A DNA stretch of 64,000 nucleotides from Stenotrophomonas lactitubi (lineage in GTDB: Bacteria > Pseudomonadota > Gammaproteobacteria > Xanthomonadales > Xanthomonadaceae): positions 310,001 to 374,000 of the forward strand of contig NZ_PHQX01000002.1 in the NCBI RefSeq assembly GCF_002803515.1. Reading direction: 5' to 3'. Under the pieces are notes generated by a model. That model was given only the letters and a program-made list of their open reading frames with translations, searched no databases and was not told where the DNA came from. Positions within the stretch are counted from its first letter, which is position 1, and each line of letters starts with the position of its first letter. Positions 41,909 to 51,700 of this stretch are shown one piece after another. The translations under genes and the position numbers were made by a program.

Positions 41909-42600
41909 TCACCGCCGATGCCCAGCAACTCGAGCCGGGTGGCCGCATTACCGTCTTCGAACTGGACGCCAGCAGTTTCGGTGCCGACCAGCTGTTCTTC
42001 CACGCACACCTGCAGAGCGGTGTGATCACCTGGCAGGGTCAGGAATACGGCCCCTGGCCGATCGAAGCCAGCGGCTTTGAACGAACCAGCGACCAGCCGC
42101 CGAACCCGAAGCTTCGGGTCAGCAACATCGATGGCCGCATCACCGCGATGTGCCTGCTGTTCGATGATCTGGTCGGCGCCCGCGTCATACGCCGGCAGAC
42201 GCTGGCCAAGTACCTGGATACTGCCAACTTCGAAGAGGTCAATCCGACTGCCGACCCCGCCGAGCACTTCCCCGACGAGGTCTGGTTCATCGAGCGCAAG
42301 ATTGGCGAAGACAAGCAGACGGTTGAGTTCGAGCTGACTACAGCCATCGATCTCAACGGCGAACAGCTGCCCGGCCGGCAGATCATCGCCGGCATGTGTG
42401 GTTGGCTGGTACGCGGTGGCTACCGCGGCCCTTACTGCGGCTACAACGGTCCCGCAGTTGCCGATGGCGACGACGTTGCCACCGACGATCCCGCCCGCGA
42501 CCAGTGCGGCGGCCGTGTGCGCAGCTGCAAGATGCGCTTCGGCCAGGACAAGCCTTTGCCCTATGGTGGCTTCCCGGCGGCCGGTCTGCTTCGCTCCTGA
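41905..42600 (+). CDS. Minor tail protein L-like
   Basis: A 231-residue protein of the lambda gpL family. The N-terminal two thirds contain QLFFHAHLQSGVITWQGQEY and PNPKLRVSNIDG. The C-terminal third has the cysteine cluster (MCGWLVRGG, GPYCGYNGP, DQCGGRVRSCKMRF) that in lambda gpL binds an iron-sulfur cluster. It sits at the tail tip hub. Confidence 0.88.
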   Translation: MITADAQQLEPGGRITVFELDASSFGADQLFFHAHLQSGVITWQGQEYGPWPIEASGFERTSDQPPNPKLRVSNIDGRITAMCLLFDDLVGARVIRRQTLAKYLDTANFEEVNPTADPAEHFPDEVWFIERKIGEDKQTVEFELTTAIDLNGEQLPGRQIIAGMCGWLVRGGYRGPYCGYNGPAVADGDDVATDDPARDQCGGRVRSCKMRFGQDKPLPYGGFPAAGLLRS

Positions 42601-42628
42601 TCCAGCGCTTCCGATTCTCCACTTCCAG

Positions 42629-42653
42629 GCCCGCTCGCGCGGGCTATTTTTTT
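42629..42653 (+). terminator. Intrinsic terminator after L
   Basis: Stem GCCCGC-TCGC-GCGGGC followed by TATTTTTTT. It lies within the operon, 28 bp after L and 10 bp before K, so read-through or antitermination must supply K, I and J. Confidence 0.85.
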
Positions 42654-42662
42654 GGGTGAAAC

Positions 42663-43403
42663 ATGCAACCAACAACCCTGCAGGCCATACAGGCACATGC
42701 CGTGGCCGAGTACCCGCGCGAGTGCTGCGGGCTGATCGTGGCCATCGAAGGCCGCGAGCACTATCTGCCGTGCCGCAACCTCGCGGGCACGCCCAGTGAA
42801 CACTTCCGCCTGCCGGCCGAGGACTATGCCGTCGCCGAGGACAAGGGCGAGGTGCTGGCCCTGGTGCACAGCCATCCGGACGCGGCGGCCACACCGTCGG
42901 ACGCGGATCGGGTGATGTGCGAGCACAGTGGCCTGACCTGGCACATTGTCAGCGTCGGTCAGGTGGACGGCGAGGCGCCCGAATGCGGTGATCTGCAGAC
43001 CATCCATCCGGCTGGCTATGTCGCGCCGCTGGTCGGCCGCCAGTTCGCCCACGGTGTGCTGGACTGCTACAGCCTGGTGCGTGACTTCCACGAACGTGAA
43101 CTGGGCATTTCGTTGTCCGACTACACCCGCGACGACGACTGGTGGGACAAGGGCCAGGACCTGTACAGCCTTGAGCGACTGCATGCGGAAGGCTTCGACC
43201 TGATCGAAGGCGAGCCGCGGCGGGGCGACATGATCCTGATGCAGATCCGCTCGCCGGTGACCAATCACGCCGGCGTCTACCTGGGCGACGGGCAGATGCT
43301 GCATCACCTGCATGGCCGCCTGTCCGAAACCGTGCCCTACGGCGGAATGTGGGCCGAGCGCACCCGTTGCATCGTCCGCCATCGCGAGGTGCGCCATGAC
43401 TGA
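42663..43403 (+). CDS. Tail tip protein K-like (JAB + NlpC/P60 domains)
   Basis: A 246-residue two-domain protein. The N-terminal JAB/MPN domain has the metalloprotease motif LVHSHPDAAATPSDAD. The C-terminal NlpC/P60 domain has the catalytic Cys in GVLDCYSLVRDF and the His in VTNHAGVYLGDG. In lambda-like phages K is needed at the tail tip and can cleave peptidoglycan during entry. Its 3' end overlaps the next gene by 8 bp. Confidence 0.9.
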   Translation: MQPTTLQAIQAHAVAEYPRECCGLIVAIEGREHYLPCRNLAGTPSEHFRLPAEDYAVAEDKGEVLALVHSHPDAAATPSDADRVMCEHSGLTWHIVSVGQVDGEAPECGDLQTIHPAGYVAPLVGRQFAHGVLDCYSLVRDFHERELGISLSDYTRDDDWWDKGQDLYSLERLHAEGFDLIEGEPRRGDMILMQIRSPVTNHAGVYLGDGQMLHHLHGRLSETVPYGGMWAERTRCIVRHREVRHD

Positions 43404-44001
43404 CCGTCTTCGTACCATCCGCCTGTACGGCAAGCTGGGTGCGCGCTTCGGGCGCAAGTTCCGGCTGGCGGTGAACAGCCCGGCCGAGGCCATCCATGCG
43501 TTGTGCGTGCTGGTGCCCGGCTTCCAGCAGTACCTGATGGGCGCCAAGTCCAAGGGCATGGAGTTTGCCGTGTTCAACGGCAAGCAGAACCTGTCGCGGG
43601 ATCAGCTGCACGATCCGCCGGGACAGGATGACATCCGCATCGCGCCGGTGATGGTGGGCAGCAAGCGGGGTGGTGTGCTGCAGACGATCATGGGCGTCGT
43701 CATGGTTGTAGTAGGTGTGATCATGCTCTACACGCCTGCCGCAGCATACGGACCCAACGTCATCGTCGCCGGCGCCAGCATGATTGCCGGTGGTGTCGTG
43801 CAAATGCTCTCCCCCCAGCCAAAAGGCCTGGGCGCAAAAGACAGCCCCGACAACGCCCCCAGCTACAGCATGAACGGCACCGTCAACACCCAGGCGCAGG
43901 GCAATCCCGTACCCGTCGCTTACGGCGGGCATGACAAGAAAGGCATGTTCATCGGCTCGGCCGTGATCAGCGGCGGCATCCTGGCGGAGGACCAGTTTTG
44001 A
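43396..44001 (+). CDS. Tail assembly protein I-like
   Basis: A 201-residue protein. An N-terminal ubiquitin-like part (TIRLYGKLGARFGRKFRLAV) is followed by a hydrophobic segment (TIMGVVMVVVGVIMLYTPAAA) and GNPVPVAYGG, the standard arrangement of lambda gpI. It is coupled to J by a TTGA overlap (stop TGA, start TTG). Confidence 0.87.
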   Translation: MTDRLRTIRLYGKLGARFGRKFRLAVNSPAEAIHALCVLVPGFQQYLMGAKSKGMEFAVFNGKQNLSRDQLHDPPGQDDIRIAPVMVGSKRGGVLQTIMGVVMVVVGVIMLYTPAAAYGPNVIVAGASMIAGGVVQMLSPQPKGLGAKDSPDNAPSYSMNGTVNTQAQGNPVPVAYGGHDKKGMFIGSAVISGGILAEDQF

Positions 44002-47000
44002 ACCAGATCATTCAAATCAAACCGCGCGAGCGCGGTGCACCCCCGCCTGTACTGGCAGGTGCAAAGAAAGGCTCCAGCAACGCACGTACACCCGTGGAAA
44101 CGCCAGACAGCCTGCACTCGATGGCGGTTGCCCGCATCATCGATCTTGCCAGTGAAGGTGAGATCCGCGGTCTGGTAGCGGGCAAGCAGTCCATCTACCT
44201 GGACCAGGTGCCGATCGAGAATCCGGACGGCACGCTGAACTTCTCCGGCGTGGACGTGCAGACGCGTTCGGGTACCCAGGACCAGGAGCACATCAGCGGC
44301 TTCCCCTCGATCGAGAACGAAGTCGGCGTCAACGTCGAACTGCGCAGCGATGCGCCCGTGGTACGCACCGTGTCCGGTGCCGATCTGTCAGCGGTCCGTA
44401 TCCGTTTTGCGGTGCCCGCGCTGCAGAAGACCAACACCGAAAACGGTGATACCGAGGGCTACCGCATCATGTATGCGGTGGACCTGTCCACCGATGGTGG
44501 CCCGTTCAGCACCGTGCTGAACGATGCCTTCAGTGGCAAGACCACCAGCCAGTACGAGCGCAGCCGCCGCATCGATCTTCCGGCGGGCAGCCAGTGGCAG
44601 GTGCGCATCCGCCGGCTGACCGCGAACGCCAACAGCAGCACCATCGCCGACACCGTCAATGTGCTGTCGATGACCGAGATCATCGATGCCAAGCTGCGCT
44701 ATCCCAACTGCGCGTTGGCGGCGGTGCAGGTCGATGCCAGCCAGTTCCAGAACATTCCAACCCGCTCCTATCAGTTGTGGGGGCGCATCGTGCGCATCCC
44801 GTCCAACTACGATCCGCTCAGTCGCATCTACAGTGGCGTGTGGGACGGCACCTTCAAGAGTGGCTGGACCAACAACCCGGCGTGGGTGTTCTTCGACATC
44901 GTCACCAACGATCGCTTCGGCCTGGGACATCGCATCCCGCTGGACTGGGTGGACAAGTGGCGCCTGTACCAGATCGCCCGCTACTGCGACGAGCTGGTCA
45001 GCAACGGCCAAGGCGGCAAGGAACCCCGCTTCACCTGCAGCCTGTATCTGCAGACCCGCGCTGAGGCATACAGAGTGCTGCAGGACATCGCCACCATGTT
45101 CCGTGGCATCAGCTTCTATGCGGCCGGGCAGGTCATGGCTTCGGCCGATATGCCCAAGGACCCGCTGCTCACCTACAGCCAGGCCAACGTCATCGAAGGC
45201 CGCTTCCACTATGCGGGCAGCAGCCGTACGGCGCGGCATACCGTCGCTCTGGTGTCCTGGATCGATCCGGATGACTTCGGCCGGCAGAAGGTTGAAGTGG
45301 TGCAGCATCTGCCTGGTGTTGCCCGCTATGGCATCAACCAGACTGAAGTAACGGCGGTGGGTTGCCATTCGCGCTCGCAGGCGCAGCGCGTGGGCAACCA
45401 TATCCTGCATACCGAGATGCTGGAGACCGAGACGATCAGCTTCTCCGTGGGGCTCGATGCACTGGGCTGCATGCCGGGTGACGTGATCCAGGTGGCCGAC
45501 CCGAACCGCGCCGGTCGCCGCAACGCGGGTCGCATCCGCAGTGCAGGTACACGCAGCCTGGTGCTGGATCGCATGCCGGAACAGGTCGTTGCCGGTGACA
45601 CCCTGCGCGCCACCCTCCCCAACGGCCATTCCGAAGCGCGCACGGTGCAGTCGGTTGACGGCGATACGGTCATGGTTACTGCACCGTGGTCGGCAGTGCC
45701 GGTCGCGCAGTCGGTCTGGGCATTGGAGTCGCCGGAGCTGGCACTACAGCAGTACCGCGTGCTGTCGATCAGTGAAGGCGAAGAGCTGACCTACCAGATC
45801 ACCGCGCTCAAGCATGTGCCGGGCAAGTACGCTGCCATCGACGATGGTACGCGCCTGGAGCAACTGCCGATCAGCATCGTGCCACCCAGCGTGCAGCCGC
45901 CGCCGAACAACGTGCGGATGGCCTCGCATGTCGTGGTCGATCAGGGTATCGCCACGTCGATGCTTACCATCGAGTGGGATGCGGCAGACAAGGCGATCGC
46001 CTATGACGTGGAATGGCGTCGTGGCGATCTCAACTGGGTACGCGCCGGTCGCGTGGGTACGCAGAGCCTGGAGGTGCGCGGCGTGTATGCCGGCCAGTAC
46101 CTGGCCCGGGTGCGTGCGGTCAATGCGCTGGGTGCGGTGTCGCAGCCGATGGTCAGCGCACTGACGACGATTGAGGGCAAGACCACGCCACCGCCTGCGC
46201 TCTCATCGTTGACCAGTACCAGTCGCCCCTTCGGCATCGCACTGTCCTGGGGCTTCCCTGAAGGCGCAACCGACACCGAGCGTACCGAACTCTGGTACAG
46301 CACCGGTCCCAACCGTGAGAGCGCGATCAAGCTCGGTGACTTCGCCTATCCGCAGGCGCAGCACCAGATGAACGGTCTGGCCGCAGGCGTGCGGTTCTGG
46401 TTCTGGGGGCGCTTGGTGGACCGCAGCGGCAACATCGGGCCCTGGTATCCCCTGGATGTCGGGGTGATCGGCGAATCGAGCAGCAACCCAGACGACTACG
46501 ACAGCTACTTCGCTGGCCGCATCAACGAAAGCGCCTTGGGTCAGCAGTTGCAGCACAAGATCGAGCGTGTCACCGAGGTATTGCCGCTGGTCTGGGACGC
46601 GGCTGCTTCGTACAGTCCGGGCCAGACCGTCATCCACGACGGCCGGATCTGGAGCTGGCAGGGAACCGCAGCGGGCAACGAAACGCCACCCGGTACCCAC
46701 TGGAAGGACGTGGGTGATGCCATCGCTGACGCTGGCGCCGTTGTTGGTCGTGTCGACCAGCTTGAGATGGACGTCACCGAGGTTGATGGCAAGGTGGCCG
46801 CACAGGGTCAGAAGGTCGACGGATTGTTCGCCCAGGTCAGTGACCACAGCGCGGGCGAGGAGGACTACAACGTCGGTGAGAACGACGTTACTGCCGGTGC
46901 CATCACCGTCTACAGCGTAATGGCGGAGAAGGACGCGGCGCTGGCCAAGCGGGTGGATACGGTCGAGGCATCCATCGATGGTGTTCCTGGCAAGATTGAA

Positions 47001-47486
47001 GGTGTCAGCGCGGCCGTGCAGCAGGTCTCACAGGCCGTGGTCAACCTGGATGGCAAGGTCAGCGCGACCTATACGGTCAAGGCACAGATCACCAGCGCCG
47101 GGCAGATCTACATGGCCGGTATGGGCCTGGGCGTGGAGCAGCAGCCTGATGGCAGCTACCAGAGCCAGATCCTGATGCAGGCCGACCGCTTCGCGCTGAT
47201 CAATGAGAGGAACGGGCAGATCACCACGCCCTTCGTAGTCGAGAACGGGCAGACCTTCATCAGTCAGGCGTTGATCGGCAACGGCAGGATCCAGAACGCG
47301 ATGATCGGTGACTTCATCCAGTCCAACGCGGTGGGTGCCAAGGGCTTGCCGCGTTGGCGGTTGGACAAGAGCGGTGCGATGACCATGACAGGCCCGGACA
47401 ACGGGGGCTATCTGACCATCGTTAACAACGTCATCCAGGTATTTGATGCAGCCGGAACGCTGCGCGTACAGATGGGGGTGTGGTGA
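43998..47486 (+). CDS. Central tail tip / host specificity protein J-like
   Basis: A 1162-residue hub protein of the lambda gpJ type. The N-terminal 600 residues form the hub (MAVARIIDLASEGEIRGLVA, NDRFGLGHRIPLDWVDKWRL, VSWIDPDDFGRQKVEVVQ). Fibronectin type III-like repeats follow (SMLTIEWDAADKAIAYDVEW and a second near residue 740), then a coiled-coil segment and a terminal domain. The start codon is TTG, overlapping the I stop. The C-terminal region would be the primary receptor contact, in addition to the separate fibre array. Confidence 0.92.
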   Translation: MNQIIQIKPRERGAPPPVLAGAKKGSSNARTPVETPDSLHSMAVARIIDLASEGEIRGLVAGKQSIYLDQVPIENPDGTLNFSGVDVQTRSGTQDQEHISGFPSIENEVGVNVELRSDAPVVRTVSGADLSAVRIRFAVPALQKTNTENGDTEGYRIMYAVDLSTDGGPFSTVLNDAFSGKTTSQYERSRRIDLPAGSQWQVRIRRLTANANSSTIADTVNVLSMTEIIDAKLRYPNCALAAVQVDASQFQNIPTRSYQLWGRIVRIPSNYDPLSRIYSGVWDGTFKSGWTNNPAWVFFDIVTNDRFGLGHRIPLDWVDKWRLYQIARYCDELVSNGQGGKEPRFTCSLYLQTRAEAYRVLQDIATMFRGISFYAAGQVMASADMPKDPLLTYSQANVIEGRFHYAGSSRTARHTVALVSWIDPDDFGRQKVEVVQHLPGVARYGINQTEVTAVGCHSRSQAQRVGNHILHTEMLETETISFSVGLDALGCMPGDVIQVADPNRAGRRNAGRIRSAGTRSLVLDRMPEQVVAGDTLRATLPNGHSEARTVQSVDGDTVMVTAPWSAVPVAQSVWALESPELALQQYRVLSISEGEELTYQITALKHVPGKYAAIDDGTRLEQLPISIVPPSVQPPPNNVRMASHVVVDQGIATSMLTIEWDAADKAIAYDVEWRRGDLNWVRAGRVGTQSLEVRGVYAGQYLARVRAVNALGAVSQPMVSALTTIEGKTTPPPALSSLTSTSRPFGIALSWGFPEGATDTERTELWYSTGPNRESAIKLGDFAYPQAQHQMNGLAAGVRFWFWGRLVDRSGNIGPWYPLDVGVIGESSSNPDDYDSYFAGRINESALGQQLQHKIERVTEVLPLVWDAAASYSPGQTVIHDGRIWSWQGTAAGNETPPGTHWKDVGDAIADAGAVVGRVDQLEMDVTEVDGKVAAQGQKVDGLFAQVSDHSAGEEDYNVGENDVTAGAITVYSVMAEKDAALAKRVDTVEASIDGVPGKIEGVSAAVQQVSQAVVNLDGKVSATYTVKAQITSAGQIYMAGMGLGVEQQPDGSYQSQILMQADRFALINERNGQITTPFVVENGQTFISQALIGNGRIQNAMIGDFIQSNAVGAKGLPRWRLDKSGAMTMTGPDNGGYLTIVNNVIQVFDAAGTLRVQMGVW

Positions 47487-47764
47487 TGCCTGCAGGAATT
47501 CAAGTATTCAATGCCGACGGCAGCCTGGGTTACGACCCTCGGGGCAGGCTGTTCCGCGTCCTTGCGCGTATCCAATATAGCGTGGTCGATGGCAGTGCCG
47601 CGTTTTCCCGGCAACCGGAGGATACGGATCTGACGCCGGTAGCCCTCGGCTGGTATGCCCCGGACTTCAGCATCGACATGGCTGCCGGCACCATCAGCTG
47701 GCGACACGTCAATGTTCCTCTCAACCGCCGCTACGGTGGCACTGTCGAAATATGGACGCGCTGA
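47486..47764 (+). CDS. Small tail-tip associated protein
   Basis: A 92-residue protein starting at the last base of the J stop codon. MPAGIQVFNADGSLGYDPRG resembles the N-termini of small proteins encoded after J in siphophages of gamma-proteobacteria. No catalytic motif or signal peptide. GTG at 47480 would add two residues. Confidence 0.6.
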   Translation: MPAGIQVFNADGSLGYDPRGRLFRVLARIQYSVVDGSAAFSRQPEDTDLTPVALGWYAPDFSIDMAAGTISWRHVNVPLNRRYGGTVEIWTR

Positions 47765-47765
47765 C

Positions 47766-48443
47766 ATGACCGCAGGAATCAAGATCATCAATGACTGGGG
47801 TACGGTGTTGATCGACGACACCTTTCCCACGCTTGCCATGCTCGCCCAGGGAACCACTACGCTGGATAGTGAGGGCAGCCGGTACATTGGCAATCATTCA
47901 GGCACCGTCGCGGTGCGATCGACGTCAGTTGTGGGCTATCAGTACTTCAACGAGATTGATGGCTATCCCCGAGGACTATTCCTGTTCGGTCCGCCTGGAG
48001 CGGTCGTGGAGTGGTATGTCTACGCACCGCCACAGGAGCCACCGAGCAACTTCGGATTGATCATTCGCGACGGTACAGGGCGGTTGACGTTCGATGCGGG
48101 CAGGAAGGCTGCACGCGTTGCCGGGTTGCGTTCGTCTTCGAGCCGGCCCGGCTGGCAGGGCACCGCCGGATTCGATCCGGGGCGAGCCTGGGCAGTGATG
48201 CCACTGATCTATGCGTTCGATTCGGTCAATACGTTCCGGCGCTGGGGTGATCCGCAGGAGTATCTGCAATACGAGGATGTGAGCATCTCGGGAGGCGCGG
48301 TAAATGGTGGCACCATAACCTTCGGGATGACGCAGAAGAGCCGGCGTACCTATGGCCCCTACTACGGGAGTCCCTTGCCAGCCGGATTCACCTATGCCTC
48401 GAACAACGCGGCTCTTGCCGTGATCGACGTGACGGGCTATTAG
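47766..48443 (+). CDS. Tail-tip associated hypothetical protein
   Basis: A 225-residue protein, 1 bp after the preceding stop. MTAGIKIINDWGTVLIDD parallels the preceding small protein (both open with an AGI-beta-strand motif). It is Gly/Tyr-rich with a beta-strand pattern, and may decorate the tail tip or be a final fibre. No known family. It is the last gene of the tail operon. Confidence 0.6.
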   Translation: MTAGIKIINDWGTVLIDDTFPTLAMLAQGTTTLDSEGSRYIGNHSGTVAVRSTSVVGYQYFNEIDGYPRGLFLFGPPGAVVEWYVYAPPQEPPSNFGLIIRDGTGRLTFDAGRKAARVAGLRSSSSRPGWQGTAGFDPGRAWAVMPLIYAFDSVNTFRRWGDPQEYLQYEDVSISGGAVNGGTITFGMTQKSRRTYGPYYGSPLPAGFTYASNNAALAVIDVTGY

Positions 48444-48475
48444 CGCGGCGGGCAGCGGTTTCCTTGGCCGCGCAG

Positions 48476-48501
48476 CCGGGGGAGCCATTTGAGCCCCCCG
48501 G
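48476..48501 (+). terminator. G+C-rich hairpin at the end of the tail operon
   Basis: Stem CCGGGGG/CCCCCGG around a 12-nt loop, 33 bp after the last tail gene. There is no T run, so it may only be a pause or Rho-assisted end. The remaining 48502-48669 holds no gene that I can support. Confidence 0.4.
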
Positions 48502-48669
48502 TCCCTTCCCGTAGACTGCGCCCCTCCCACGCTCCCAGACGACGCACTGCAGTGATCACGCCACCCTGAACCTTGCCGCCCTTCGGCAGCCGGCCCATCC
48601 GGCTCAGGAACCCGTGTCTTTCCACTGCAGCGCCACGTGGCCCCGCCCGCGTGTGCGCGGAGCTTTTCC

Positions 48670-50124
48670 ATGCAAACGTCCTATCCCCTGCGCCAGCAAT
48701 GGCTCGGCAATCTCCGTGGTGATCTGCTGTCCGGTGCCGTTGTCGCCCTGGCGCTGATTCCTGAAGCCATCGCGTTCTCGCTGATCGCGGGCGTCGACCC
48801 CAAGGTCGGCCTGTATGCCGCGTTCTCCATCGCCGTGATCACCGCCATCGCCGGTGGCCGGCCGGGCATGATTTCCGCTGCCACCGGTGCGATGGCATTG
48901 GTGATGGTCGACCTCGTTCGTGATCACGGCCTGCAGTACCTGTTCGCCGCCAGCATCCTGGCCGGCCTGCTGCAGGTAGTGGCCGGCGTGTTCAAACTCG
49001 GTTCGTTGATGCGCTTCGTCTCGCGCTCGGTCATCACCGGCTTCGTCAACGCACTGGCCATACTGATCTTCCTGGCGCAGATGCCGGAACTGATCGGCCG
49101 CGGCCCCACCGTCTACGTCCTGTGCGCCGCCGCGCTGGCGATCATCTACCTGCTGCCACGGGTTACCCGCGCCGTACCTTCGCCGCTGGTGGCCATTGCC
49201 GTGTTGACAGCGGTGGTGATGGGGTTCGGCATCGACGTACGCAGTGTCGGCGACATGGGCCGGCTGCCCGACAGCCTGCCGCACTTCTTCATCCCCGACG
49301 TGCCGATGACGTGGGACACCCTGCGCATCCTGCTGCCGGTGTCGGCGACGCTGGCGGTGGTCGGGCTGCTCGAATCGATGATGACCCTGCAGATTGTCGA
49401 GGACATCACCGAGACGCCCAGCGAACGCAACCGCGAATGCGTCGGCCAGGGCCTGGCCAATACGGTCACCGGTTTCCTCGGTGGCATGGCCGGCTGCGCG
49501 ATGATCGGCCAGTCGGTCATCAACGTGACCTCCGGCGGTCGAGGCCGGCTGTCCTGCCTGGTGGCCGGTGTACTGCTGCTGGTGCTGGTGGTGTACGGCA
49601 GCGATCTGGTGCAGCAGATTCCGATGGCGGCGTTGGTGGCGGTGATGATCATGGTCAGCATCGGTACCTTCAGCTGGCGCTCGCTGCGTGACCTGCGCAC
49701 GCATCCGCGCAGTTCGTCGGCGGTGATGCTGCTGACCGTGGTGGTCACCGTGGCCACCCACGACCTGGCCAAGGGTGTGCTCAGCGGCGTGTTGTTGTCC
49801 GCCCTGTTCTTCGCCCGCAAGGTGGGCCGCATGCTGGACGTGCAACTCGAAGACGTTGCGGACATGCAGGTCTACCGTGTACGCGGCCAGGTGTTCTTCG
49901 CCTCGGCCGGACAGCTCGGGGCGGCGTTTGATTACCAGCATGTGGCAGCGAAGGTGCAGATCGACCTGCGCGAGGCCCACCTGTGGGATCTGACCGCGGT
50001 CGCAGCGCTGCAACACGCGCAGGAAAAGCTCGCCGCGCACGGCGCCGAGGTCAGCGTTGTCGGCCTCAACGCCGCCAGCCAGACGCTGATCGAACGGGTG
50101 GGAGGGCGCGGCGGCGCACATTGA
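48670..50124 (+). CDS. SulP-family inorganic anion transporter with STAS domain
   Basis: A 484-residue protein with about ten to twelve membrane helices. [20 protein letters not shown] is the SulP signature at the N-terminus, and [20 protein letters not shown] carries a conserved helix. A C-terminal STAS domain covers about residues 405-484 ([18 protein letters not shown]). Sulfate and bicarbonate are known substrates in the family; it cannot be decided here. It marks the resumption of core genome after the tail operon. Confidence 0.9.
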   Translation: MQTSYPLRQQWLGNLRGDLLSGAVVALALIPEAIAFSLIAGVDPKVGLYAAFSIAVITAIAGGRPGMISAATGAMALVMVDLVRDHGLQYLFAASILAGLLQVVAGVFKLGSLMRFVSRSVITGFVNALAILIFLAQMPELIGRGPTVYVLCAAALAIIYLLPRVTRAVPSPLVAIAVLTAVVMGFGIDVRSVGDMGRLPDSLPHFFIPDVPMTWDTLRILLPVSATLAVVGLLESMMTLQIVEDITETPSERNRECVGQGLANTVTGFLGGMAGCAMIGQSVINVTSGGRGRLSCLVAGVLLLVLVVYGSDLVQQIPMAALVAVMIMVSIGTFSWRSLRDLRTHPRSSSAVMLLTVVVTVATHDLAKGVLSGVLLSALFFARKVGRMLDVQLEDVADMQVYRVRGQVFFASAGQLGAAFDYQHVAAKVQIDLREAHLWDLTAVAALQHAQEKLAAHGAEVSVVGLNAASQTLIERVGGRGGAH

Positions 50125-50321
50125 CCGCGCGCCCGGTCCAAACCTGTGCCGGGATCCAGGCATCGGTCTGGCAAGCCGGATTTCTGCGATGCCGTCCGCG
50201 CAAGCTGAATCCAGTCAGCCATCTGAAACCGCCGCTGTCGTAGGATTGCCACCGTGATGGGGCCGATGGACGGCCCCTCCCGGCCGGCGACCGCTGGCGA
50301 CACGCAAGGGAGATACAAGCA

Positions 50322-51200
50322 ATGCAGGCAATGGATGCCCGTCGGGGCAATGAACAGATCGCCTCCGGCCGTCGGTACTGGAAGGTGCTGGCCCTGTGCC
50401 TGGCGCTCACCGCGTGCCAGGCACCTTCTTCCCCTGCATCGGCCGAAGCGGCGCCCCCCCCGGCACCGCTCGCCGCGGCCGCGCCGGCAGCGACCCCCAA
50501 CCCAGCGTCTGGTGATTCCTCCGGGTACCCCGATGCGTCCTACACGGACGGTCGCTTGCGCCCGGCTTATGGCTGGTGCGTGGATGGCGTGGAGGATGCG
50601 GGCAAGCTGCAGGCCTGCGGCAAGGACGAACTGGCCTATCAGGAAGGGCGCCTGCAGGAGGGTGCCAGCAAAGCCGTGACCGGGCTCGATGCTGCTGCGA
50701 AGAATGCGTTCCTGGCCACCCAGGCGACCTGGCGCAGCGATACCGACCGTCATTGCGCCGCTCCGGCCAATGCCGGGGTGGATGACCTGCAGAAGGCACA
50801 GGAGTGCCGCCTGTTCCGCGTGGCCAACCGCGCTGACGCATTGCTGGCGCAGAGTGCGCCGCCGGATACCTCCTATACCCAGGCAACGCTGCGGCCCGAA
50901 TACACCCGTTGCGTGCAGGATGCCCGGGGCATGGACGACCAGCTGGAAGTCTGCGACACGACCGAGCTCGCCCACCACAAAGCACTGCTGGAAGCACAGG
51001 TTGCGCGGCTGATGGACAGCCCTGACGGCCCGGCCAAGGACCGCTGGATGGACGAGCAGGCCAACTGGGCCGAGGACACCGACAAGCGCTGCAGTGCGGC
51101 CACGGAGAGCGTGGGTCAGGCGCTGGACGCGCAGTCGTGCCGCATCAACCGCTACGCCAACCGCGCAGTGGAACTGCAGAAGCGCATGCTGGCCCCCTGA
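50322..51200 (+). CDS. Lipoprotein with two LprI-like domains, probable immunity protein
   Basis: A 292-residue lipoprotein. The signal is WKVLALCLALTAC with lipobox Cys32, followed by a Pro/Ala-rich linker. Two repeated domains of about 100 residues follow. Both begin with a D-x-SYT segment (ASYTDGRLRPAYGWCVD; TSYTQATLRPEYTRCVQD) and end with a C-R-x-x-R-x-ANR segment (CRLFRVANRADAL; CRINRYANRAVEL). They have the four-cysteine pattern of LprI/DUF1311 lysozyme-inhibitor domains. It lies upstream of a second LprI-like protein and a peptidoglycan-hydrolase effector, so self-protection in the periplasm is the likely role. Confidence 0.75.
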   Translation: MQAMDARRGNEQIASGRRYWKVLALCLALTACQAPSSPASAEAAPPPAPLAAAAPAATPNPASGDSSGYPDASYTDGRLRPAYGWCVDGVEDAGKLQACGKDELAYQEGRLQEGASKAVTGLDAAAKNAFLATQATWRSDTDRHCAAPANAGVDDLQKAQECRLFRVANRADALLAQSAPPDTSYTQATLRPEYTRCVQDARGMDDQLEVCDTTELAHHKALLEAQVARLMDSPDGPAKDRWMDEQANWAEDTDKRCSAATESVGQALDAQSCRINRYANRAVELQKRMLAP

Positions 51201-51254
51201 CGGGGCCTCCGGCGTGTGCAGCGCATCGAAGCATTGACCGGTAGGAAGCAGACC

Positions 51255-51659
51255 ATGGCGAGCAGGACCTTGAGCATTGTGGTGACGGCGATGGTGGTGC
51301 TGTGCACCGGCCAGGTGCATGCCGCGTCCGCGCTGAGCGCGGCCTACCAGGCGTGCTCAGGCCGCGCGCAGGGCACCATCGAAGAAGCCGCCTGCCTGTC
51401 CAGCGAATCGGACCGGCAGGACCGCCGGTTGAACCAGGCGTACCAGCAGTTGCAGGGACGCCTCGACGCCACGGCCAAGACCCACCTGCTGGCCGCGCAA
51501 CGGGCGTGGCTGCAGTCGCGCCAACGCGATGGCGAACTGGAAACCGTGCTGTACGACGATTCGCAGCCGGGCAACCTGCAACAGAAATTGAATGACACCG
51601 AGCGCCTGCGCGCGCGCGCCGATCAGCTGGAAACCTACCTGCGCCTGATCGGTCCGTAA
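51255..51659 (+). CDS. Periplasmic LprI/DUF1311-like protein, probable immunity protein
   Basis: A 134-residue protein with a cleavable signal peptide (SIVVTAMVVLCTGQVHA-A). The mature part has the LprI pattern: two cysteines in YQACSGRAQGTIEEAACLS, the D-x-R-L-N-Q-A-Y motif in DRRLNQAYQQL, and AAQRAWLQSR. LprI proteins inhibit lysozyme. It sits 41 bp upstream of the effector gene and is the most likely direct immunity partner. AGGAAG precedes the ATG. Confidence 0.8.
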   Translation: MASRTLSIVVTAMVVLCTGQVHAASALSAAYQACSGRAQGTIEEAACLSSESDRQDRRLNQAYQQLQGRLDATAKTHLLAAQRAWLQSRQRDGELETVLYDDSQPGNLQQKLNDTERLRARADQLETYLRLIGP

Positions 51660-51700
51660 TCCGCAACACGGTCATCCCTCCACGGATCAGGAAGTGAGCC

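Noticed and set aside
32304..48443. R-type (contractile) tailocin or gene transfer agent
   Set aside because: No sheath, baseplate wedge or spike gene is present, so it is not contractile. No capsid, portal or terminase is present, so it is not a complete gene transfer agent in this window.
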